NCBI GenBank assembly: GCA_011109175.1
Contig: RDEW01000003.1
Span: 2,226,923 to 2,290,922, forward strand
Length of the DNA: 64,000 bases
Direction: 5' to 3'
From: Dicyema japonicum
Lineage: Eukaryota; Dicyemida; Rhombozoa; Dicyemidae
Shown here: piece by piece, positions 57,240 through 64,000 of the stretch
Numbering within the stretch: position 1 is the stretch's first letter
Layout of the letters: every line of letters begins with the position of its first letter
Program-made: the position numbers and the translations under genes
The notes under the pieces: model-generated
The model's database searches: none
What the model was told of the DNA's origin: nothing
What the model saw: the letters and a program-made list of their open reading frames with translations, nothing else

Positions 57240-57990
57240 TTAAATAACCCCGGGAACACCGAAAAAGAAAGACAAAAGAATCATACAGTTAGGTGATCCC
57301 AGTCCTCGCAATCAATTGTGCCATTCGACGTCTGTGATCTTCCATCGTCCCCACTACTTTCTGGAAGAGTTTTCTCTCGGTCTTGCAGAGGAATCCGATC
57401 GGGGTGGGAATTTCTTATCCAATCGGTTTTCTCTTGCCATGGAAAGGATCAGGCGAAGCGGATTTCCTTCTTCCTCACAGACGCGAAGAAATCCGGAGCC
57501 ACGACTACGGATCTTAGCTTCCATTAGTAGTGGGTCTACTGTTGATCCATTACGTGGGCAAAGCATACTGATTGTTTTCTGGTGAATCGAGTTGACTCTT
57601 TGGACCATAGACTCCGATAGCGCGAATCTCCATGCAACGGAGGTATACTCAACGGCAGGCGCGATTGTTTGTTGGTAGAGGGTAGAAACGGAAAAATCCA
57701 TGTTCCTCGTGGTCTTCCGGACAAGGGCGCGTAAAACGTTAATTTTCTGGAGGCCCCTGGTAATCTGGTCTTTTGCGTGAGAGTTGAAATTGAGTAGACT
57801 GTCGTACTTGACTCCAAGGACACTGGGGGACCTTGTCACTGGAATCCGAGTGGGACCAATAAAGATACTCGGTTCATCCTTAGAACGACGGTCCGAAGTG
57901 AAAGTGGAACAGATGGACTTGGTTGCAGAAATCGTAAATCGATTGCCAACAATCCAATCATGGAGAGTGTTCAATTTTGCCTGAGTTTTA
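57240..57990 (-). mobile_element. Jockey/CR1-like LINE 3' half carrying the SINE tail
   Basis: A 206-codon minus-strand frame (57974-57354) has TLHDWIVGNRFTISATKS, SVLGVKYDSLLNF, INVLRALVRKTTRN, YQQTIAPAVEYTSVAWRF and VQRVNSIHQKTISML, the post-catalytic region of a LINE polymerase. It is 5' truncated near 57990. The 3' end (left) reads on the plus strand TTTATTTAAATAACCCCGGG then AACACCGAAAAAGAAAGAC, matching the left ends of the SINEs at 15.67, 17.70, 18.93 and 28.87 kb. The uninterrupted frame suggests recent insertion. Confidence 0.85.
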
Positions 57991-58938
57991 AAGGATGCGA
58001 CTTGCGTCGAGCGGTTCGGGAACTTTGGATATTAATAGGCCGTTCAATCGAGGCAGTACAACTTCGAAAAATCAACTTAGATCGACTTCCGATGGTGAAA
58101 GACTTTTATTTGAAATTTTAGTATTTTCAAAATCCAAATCATTTGAATTTTTATGAAATATATTCATTCACTTTAAAAGTTCCTTGAAGCGAATCTTTTC
58201 CATGTCTAAATGCTCCCCCATGGAATAATCTCGTTTTATAATTATGTCAGTCCCAAATATTTAGCTGGAATAGTGGTCAAACGTTCAAACAGTGTCAAAC
58301 GTAGTGAAGATTCCTTCATCTACAATAAATCCTTACTTTGTTCACAAGAGCACCACCCCCGCTAAATTCAGATACACTCTGAACTATTTTAGGAAGATTT
58401 GAAGAGTATTTTGCTCCACTCAGCCTGTTAATCGTCACTTACGTTTTAATGGGCCTACCCCAAATTGTCACGTTCTTGGGGAATTTTAGATTTTTTTAAA
58501 GTATTTTTTAACGCATAGTCGCTTGATGATTCGTCACTGATTTCCGATTCATCGCTTTAATCTTCAAAGTCTAATTCACTTGAACGACATATGTCGGTTA
58601 ACGAGATCGTTTAGCATCACTGGATCAAGACGTGTAGATTGCCACAGGGGGAGTACAACATCACCTGAAACGCTTACTTGTTGGTTAAAACTGACAATTA
58701 TCCCTGAGAAAATTCGTTGCATCATTATTACTTAGCCTACAATTAGCCTGAGGGTTCATGTAGTATCTCAGCCGATTACAAAAAACTGTTTAGAAATTGT
58801 AAATTTATACATCACTGCTGTATTTGCCTGTTTGTTCGTCCGCAATCGATTTTTAAGGCATAAGGAAATTTCTGTTGGTAGACCTAAATGAGGTAAAAGT
58901 GAGATCCTCGTGATATCAAGCCAAGGTTTAGGACCTAC
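57991..58938. other. Intergenic, nothing recognised
   Basis: No coding block recognised on either strand. Composition is mixed and A/T rich. Confidence 0.4.
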
Positions 58939-58940
58939 AG

Positions 58941-59000
58941 CAGTGGTTCTCAACCTTTTTTCCCGCCGCCCATCCAAAAATTTCCACCACCCATTAGTAA
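58941..59000 (+). mobile_element. hAT-type terminal inverted repeat
   Basis: CAGTGGTTCTCAACCTTTTT at 58941-58960 is the classic left end of hAT transposons, followed by C-rich CCCGCCGCCCATCC. No matching right end was found, so only one end, or a non-autonomous fragment, is seen. The preceding 8 bases (ACCTACAG) would be one target duplication. Confidence 0.5.
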
Positions 59001-59420
59001 ATTTAACCTTTTTGCTTTTCTGTATTTAGCTAGTTAACGAATAGTTATTGAAAAATGCAATAATTATTAATGTGATCCTTGAAACTAATGACTTTTAGCC
59101 GACATTTCAATATCAGGCTTGATTCGACAAATAAAATCGAACTTGATATCACAAACTTTCAATTTATTTCGCTCAATTCACAACAAGACGAGCTGCTGTC
59201 GTATTTCTTATCTTTAAATTTTCGAATCCTCGTGCGGTCATCCATCAACGAACATTGATTTATTATTGACAATGGACGATAAAGTTTTGAAACTCCCGCT
59301 TTAGGGGACATCAAGAAAGAAGGTAATATAACCGACCAATCTCGGTGGAGACGACTTTCACAGAAATATTAAACCAAATATTAAAATAAGTAATTAATTC
59401 AAATTAACAAAAATATCAAT

Positions 59421-61427
59421 TCAATAATTTTTTGCAATAATCCTTAACATTTGATAGGACAGATGAATTATCCCCATTCTTAAACTCCAGTTTGATTTTC
59501 CCATTAGTCTCTTTATCCCCTTCAGTGTTTTCCACAGTCACAACAATGGTTGATCCTTCCTTAATCAACTGCTGTTCATGGGCAGCAGCGATTTGATTGA
59601 TGATCCTCCTCTCAACCTACACTCACAAAACCCCCAACCTCGTGCTTTATCGACCTCGCACCATAGTGCACATCATAGCCATCAATCAACAACTCCACAA
59701 CGTAGCTGTCCCACTGAATAGACATTTTGTTCAACTCCATTGCCTCGAGTAGTTAAAGAATTCAACCTTGTCCGCCCAAAATTGGAGTTCTTTGATTATC
59801 AATTTCCTCAACTCATATTTAGAGAATGGGAGAAAGTATACAAACTCATTAATCCTTCCTAAAAACTCATCCCTTTTGAAATGTCTCTGCGAAGTATATC
59901 GACCGAAACTACTTTAAGGATCGGTCGAATTCTCCTGTCTTTGAACTCCCTTGAAATGGTTACAAGTTCGCGGACTTCTACGAGATAACCACAAGATCTA
60001 CCATTTTCATCAATTCCTCTGGACTTCCTCATCTCCTCGGCTTCTTCTCTCAGCTGAACTCCGTAATCTGCAATCTCCTCGCTGGCTAGGTTGGAGGTCA
60101 TCACAAAGATAGCATCCTTGCAGTTTATGGTCTCTCCCTTTCCGTCAGTTAGCCGTCCCTACAGTCCAGAAGCAAGCAAATAAACCTCATCAAATAACTG
60201 AAGCATTATAGTGAGGACGTCTGGGTGGGCCTTCTCGATCTCATCAAAGAGGACCACCGCATTCGGACACTCCCTAAGAAGATTGGTAAGTTGTCCCCCC
60301 TGTTCATGCCCCACATAGCCTGGAGGAGACCCAATGAACTTAGCAACCTTGAATACGTCATACTTGATCAAACTTCGTGTTTTTGCTGAAATTCTGACAT
60401 GTCCAGTCGAATAAATGCCTTTTTGTTGTCAGCGTGGATGTACTTTGCCAGTTGTTTGGCCAGTTCTGTTTTACCAATCCCCGAGGAACCAAGAAAGAGG
60501 AAGACAAGGCAATGTTCGTTATCAATCCATCCATTCTGTTTTCTTCTCACAGCTAAATGTGAATACAACCATAAACTGGAGGAAACAGTCATTATGGCAT
60601 TCTCTTGTCCCACAATGGACTCCCTCAACATCTGCTCAATTGGATATTTTCTTCTCTCTTCAATCGATTTAGCATTTTTAGACTCCAGTGACTACAGTTG
60701 TATTTCCAAGTTACCTTCTGGCTGTGTTTTTCCAGTAAGTCCTTAACTTGTCGACTTCTTGCGTAATCTACAGGTTTCAGACACTGATCATTCTCAATCA
60801 ATGGGTCAGCACCTTAAAATGAAAAAGTTATAATACCGGCTTCCAGAAGAGCAACGATGGAAGAGACATTATTAGCAGCTACTGCGTAGTGGAGCGCAGT
60901 GCATCCCTTAAAGTTGCCGTATGGGGAGACTTGTCCACTAAAGAAGTCGTCTCTGTCCATTTGAACTTGAATTGAGTAAAAGAAAGTACTGTGGATTGAG
61001 ATGACACCGTGATGACTGGCAGACTCAAATATGCTAGTGAACTCGTCCTTCAGATTGGGGTCAGCACCGGCAGCAAGCAATAGTTTAATGCTCCTATAGG
61101 TCAATAAATCAGGGACTCTGTCTGTCCATTAACGGCAGCAGTCATCAAAGGAGTCCACCCCAAAGAGTGCCTTTTGTTGGGATCAACCTGAGAATCCAAC
61201 AGTTTCTTGAGTTCACCAGTTCTTCCATAGCGAATCAGATGGAAAATATAATCATCGTCTGACATAGTACTGAATCCTCCGATAGCAGTGAACAGACTGG
61301 TAGAAACAGTCCCAACAGTAGCTGTTGGAATGAATCTGCGGGAGAAGAACCGAAAAGAAGGGAGGGACATTCTGGACAGAAACAGCAAGCGAATATTCGG
61401 GTAAATAAATCGAAAGTAACTTCTCAT
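59421..61427 (-). CDS. CLPB: Mitochondrial CLPB / SKD3 disaggregase (ankyrin + AAA+)
   Basis: Mitochondrial intermembrane-space disaggregase in animals. Start ATG at 61425-61427 with a basic presequence ([17 protein letters not shown]). Ankyrin repeats: [55 protein letters not shown]+ module: [31 protein letters not shown], Walker [34 protein letters not shown] (joined across a 26-nt intron near 60340-60365), the pore loop [14 protein letters not shown], Walker [17 protein letters not shown] and [14 protein letters not shown]. The small domain ends [17 protein letters not shown] and [12 protein letters not shown] at the TGA (59421-59423). Nearly 600 residues (human 707), with fewer ankyrin repeats. 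Domain order matches animal CLPB rather than bacterial ClpB, which has two AAA domains. Its start is about 120 bases from that of haspin on the opposite strand. Confidence 0.93.
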
Positions 61428-61546
61428 CAGTAATACAAGAAAGCAAGATTAAATTAAATTTATTAAATAATAAATAATTAAGTAATAATAGCGCGCGAAT
61501 CCTTTAAATTATTATTTTTATTTTTTATGTGGTTCTCCTTACTGTA
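61428..61546. promoter_or_regulatory. Divergent CLPB/haspin intergenic region
   Basis: CLPB (minus) and haspin (plus) start head to head about 120 bases apart, so both promoters must sit here or within the first exons. The stretch is nearly pure A/T with one GCGCGCG at 61492. No E-box lies in it; the nearest CACGTG is at about 61722 inside haspin exon 1. The promoter role is inferred from position only. Confidence 0.5.
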
Positions 61547-63133
61547 ATGCTTAGAATGTACGGAATCAGCAAATGCTTTGGTAAAATCAAAGAGCACATC
61601 ACAATAAACAAAAGAAAACTGGACCTCGATACTCTTGACCTTTTCGAAGGCTTAAATGAAGAGAGTGAAAACTTACATGACTCTGGATTCGCCCCCGTTC
61701 CTGATGAGTCAATGACCTCCCACGTGTCATTTATGTATTTTTTATCTTCATTTCCATAGTGAACGTAAACGAAAGTCCATTGGGTTCAGAGAAATGGCAA
61801 AAAGGACGAGTAAAGTCATCTCCCCCATTAACCACGTGCTTTATGAGGACACCAACTTTGCAACTCCTATCAACACTCGTGCCAACTCCTTTGTCTCTCA
61901 AAAAATTGATAAAAGTGTCCTTTCTTTGTGCGAGTCGAAAAATTCTGAATCCACAAATTTTCTATCCCCCTCAGCTACAATGCACGTGTTGGACGAGAAG
62001 CAGACCCTCAAATCGATTATATCTGGGGAGATGACTACGTTGGAGAAAATGCTATCCATAAGTGAGCAACCCGAGATCATTAACTTTGAGGAATATGTGC
62101 TAACGGTTGACATTGCCAAAAAACTTGGAGAGGGTTCATTCGCCGAGGTATTCATCACAAAATCAGGGACAATCATAAAAGTGATTACTAAACTAAACGT
62201 AGGTGATGCCATTCGGTGGAGACCTTTTTAATGGGTTGGCTCAAAAATCGGGGGAGGATGTGCTACCAGAGATTATTATAACCAAGTACTATAATAATGT
62301 AACCAGAAAACTGAGTGATCTGCATAAGTGTGGGACTGACAGAACTGATGGGTTTGTGCAGCTAATAAAGTACTACAATGATTAAAGTAGATCACGTGTG
62401 GTTAAGGGACTTTTCCCAAAGTGTTTGATGGATATGTGGGTCGTGTTTGATAATGATAATCATTCGTATAATTATCATCCAGAGTTATTGCCAGAGTCTC
62501 AGTATTTTCTTGTCCTCGAATTGTCGAATGGGGGTACTCCCTTGGAGAACTTTATTGTTTGATGATATTATGACTTTAGTTTGAGACATGTAAACAGCAA
62601 TGTGACGTGCTGACTCAATTGGGATTAACTTTAGCTGTGGGAGAGGCATCGTATGAGTTTGAACACAGAGATCTGCATCTAGCTAATGTTTTGATATCCA
62701 AGTCTCCCCCAACTGGTGTAGTGCTCAAAGGAGTGGATATGAGTGAGTTTTATTCTGGTCACTCATTGAGGACTACTATAATAGATTACACCATCTCTAG
62801 AATAACCTTTGATGGACTTGCCGTGTTCTCTGATTTGAAGGACGATGTTGATTTATTCGAAGGGACTGGTAATTATCAGTATGATGTTTACCGGGATATG
62901 AGGGATATTAATGGGTTATTGGGAGTTGTTATTTGAGGAATAAATGGAAACTATTTGAACCAAAGTCAAACTTGTTGTGGTTGAAATATATTGGAAATAT
63001 GATGCTGACGGATTTAAAAGTGGAGGAGGATTCATCTGAAGAGGGTGTCTTTTATAAAAACAGATTGGTGGATATGGTTGAGAATATTGATAATTACTCA
63101 TCCACTATTGACTGGTTTGATAAGTTTTTATGA
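61547..63133 (+). CDS. HASPIN: Haspin kinase (histone H3 Thr3 kinase)
   Basis: Phosphorylates H3T3 at centromeres in mitosis. The in-frame ATG at 61547 (MLRMYGISKCFGKIK) is the first plausible start; 61556 is an alternative. A short N-terminal tail precedes the kinase: KKLGEGSFAEVF (P-loop), TIIK/VMPFGGDLFNG (joined across a 22-nt intron), EDVLPEIIITKYY, LVLELSNGG, FEHRDLHLANVL (catalytic loop), TIIDYTISRI (the haspin DYT in place of DFG), DLFEGTGNYQYDVYRDM and KWKLFEPKSNLLWLKYI. Introns of 21-25 nt (for example GTATTTTTTA...TTCCATAG near 61735) are all frame-consistent. About 470 residues, much shorter N-terminus than human (798). Stop TGA 63131-63133. Four CACGTG sites lie in the gene. Confidence 0.92.
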
Positions 63134-63814
63134 TATTTTTTACATATTTGAGATTATTTTTCTTATGTCCGCATTACCTTCTTGTCCAGCACCACGGTTC
63201 CGCGCTTCTTTCGGGGATGAGATTTCGCGGAGAGCATCTGAGTTATCTGCGTTATTTAACTGCATTCTTGAATTCCTTAGGTCCTCTTTGATTGCACGGG
63301 TAGTGTGTGTCTCGATCGTTAATGATATCCGGGTGAACTCGTATTATGATTCCATTACATCGTTGGAATGTACCGTTGGTTCCGTTCTGAAGATATCTCG
63401 AACAGTCCTCTGCCTTAATGTATCTGCTAGTGGTTGTGATTTGCACATAAATTTTCCTTTTTTTATTTTACCGTGTATTGATTATTCATACGCAATGAAA
63501 ATTAAGTTATGTTAAAGATATGATGTGGCACCAAACTTTATTTAAAATGCTAATGAATGTGATCGGTAAAGTCAGAAACATAATTGATTGAATTTAGGAT
63601 ACAACACTCTGCTATTTTATTAGCTTAGTTGTGGGATCAATTTGTAAATCGTCACAATTGATGTGATCTTTCATACCATGTACCCCACTTCGACCATGGA
63701 AACTGACTAAAACCTCTTTCTGTTAAATCCGAGGTTACCGAAATCATATGGCAAACACCTCCTAACCCACAACTTTAAAAAAAATCATTAAAATTTATTT
63801 AAAATATCAAGTTA
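63134..63814. other. Intergenic, no gene assigned
   Basis: An open plus frame at about 63163-63515 (PRFRASFGDEISRRASEL) and its minus-strand counterpart show no motif I recognise. The higher G+C there suggests an old element. The remainder is A/T rich. Confidence 0.35.
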
Positions 63815-64000
63815 ATGTTTCTACCACCAAATGTGACAAATTTATTGCAACCGTTTTTTAAAGGAATAATTAACTTGGTTCAAATTTACCAGCGAAAACT
63901 TGATGGTGTAATTAAACTAATTGAATCGGGCAAACGCACATACAAAATTCTGAACATTAAAGACGCCATGATATTTTCGAGCTTTGCTTGGAAAGAAATT
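63815..64000 (+). mobile_element. pogo/Tigger-type transposase fragment, cut by window edge
   Basis: ATG at 63815 opens MFLPPNVTNLLQPFFKGIIN, then YQRKLDGVIKLIESG and ILNIKDAMIFSSFAWKEI. The FLPPN.T.LLQP..QG.I block and the '...D.....W.E' spacing are the DDE_1 (pogo/Tigger) catalytic-domain end, with the usual MDQG changed to FFKG. It continues past the right edge. It differs from the remnant at 49.5 kb, so two pogo lineages are present. Confidence 0.65.

Noticed and set aside
1-64000. Bacterial, nucleomorph or ciliate origin suggested by tiny introns
   Set aside because: Metazoan-type CLPB with ankyrins, coronin-7, PA28-gamma, haspin, SIN3 and CFAP92-like genes, standard stop usage, and LINE/SINE content do not fit a nucleomorph, bacterium or a code-altered ciliate.
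1-64000. CRISPR arrays, operons or phage modules
   Set aside because: No regularly spaced direct repeats, ribosome-binding sites or prokaryotic gene clusters; the sequence is eukaryotic throughout.

Overview
The window is nuclear DNA of a small metazoan and is AT-rich. Every recognisable host gene is cut by minute introns, mostly 20-26 nt (for example 3491-3514, 4092-4113 and 42133-42155). Introns this short, in a genome with animal-type ciliary, chromatin and glycolipid genes plus abundant LINEs and SINEs, point to a dicyemid mesozoan (Dicyema-like). That organism call is inference from intron size and gene content. A second compact parasite lineage such as an orthonectid is not excluded.

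Host genes, left to right: a two-propeller coronin-7 (3434-6514, +), a SIN3 corepressor (7650-10773, +), GRP94/endoplasmin (12770-15297, -), the non-lysosomal glucosylceramidase GBA2 (22694-25476, -), SDHB (27398-28358, +), PA28-gamma/PSME3 (34712-35634, +), VMA21 (40173-40438, +), ALG11 (41074-42421, +), farnesyltransferase beta (43002-44366, +), a probable CFAP92/DUF4550 ciliary protein (45160-48581, -), an endosomal-type Na+/H+ exchanger (51017-53102, +), mitochondrial CLPB with ankyrin repeats (59421-61427, -) and haspin kinase (61547-63133, +). Three weaker candidate genes lie near 10.9, 18.1 and 32.8 kb. A VWA5-like gene at 19.9-21.3 kb appears dead.

The space between genes is mostly retroelement debris. 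One family has a PHD-like zinc finger, a reverse transcriptase, a CCHC knuckle and a PD...D restriction-like endonuclease. It is present in four copies of different age (0.24-1.86, 29.6-31.6, 38.2-40.1 and 53.9-56.9 kb). Jockey/CR1-like LINE fragments occur at 0, 1.9, 17.4, 19.3, 33.2, 36.9, 49 and 57.2 kb. tRNA-derived SINEs of about 350 bp share their 3' tail with the LINE at 57.2 kb, so the LINE probably mobilises them. Two pogo/Tigger remnants and one hAT end are also present.

The host genes do not form an operon or pathway cluster: they cover cytoskeleton, chromatin, ER folding and N-glycosylation, lipid prenylation, organelle pH, mitochondria, cilia and mitosis. The best leads are the intron architecture (including two GC-AG introns that both begin GCATAAT), a strong apparent excess of the palindrome CACGTG across genes, the SINE/LINE tail pairing, GRP94 ending in EVDL, and single-base frameshifts in five otherwise sound genes, usually at or next to a G run.
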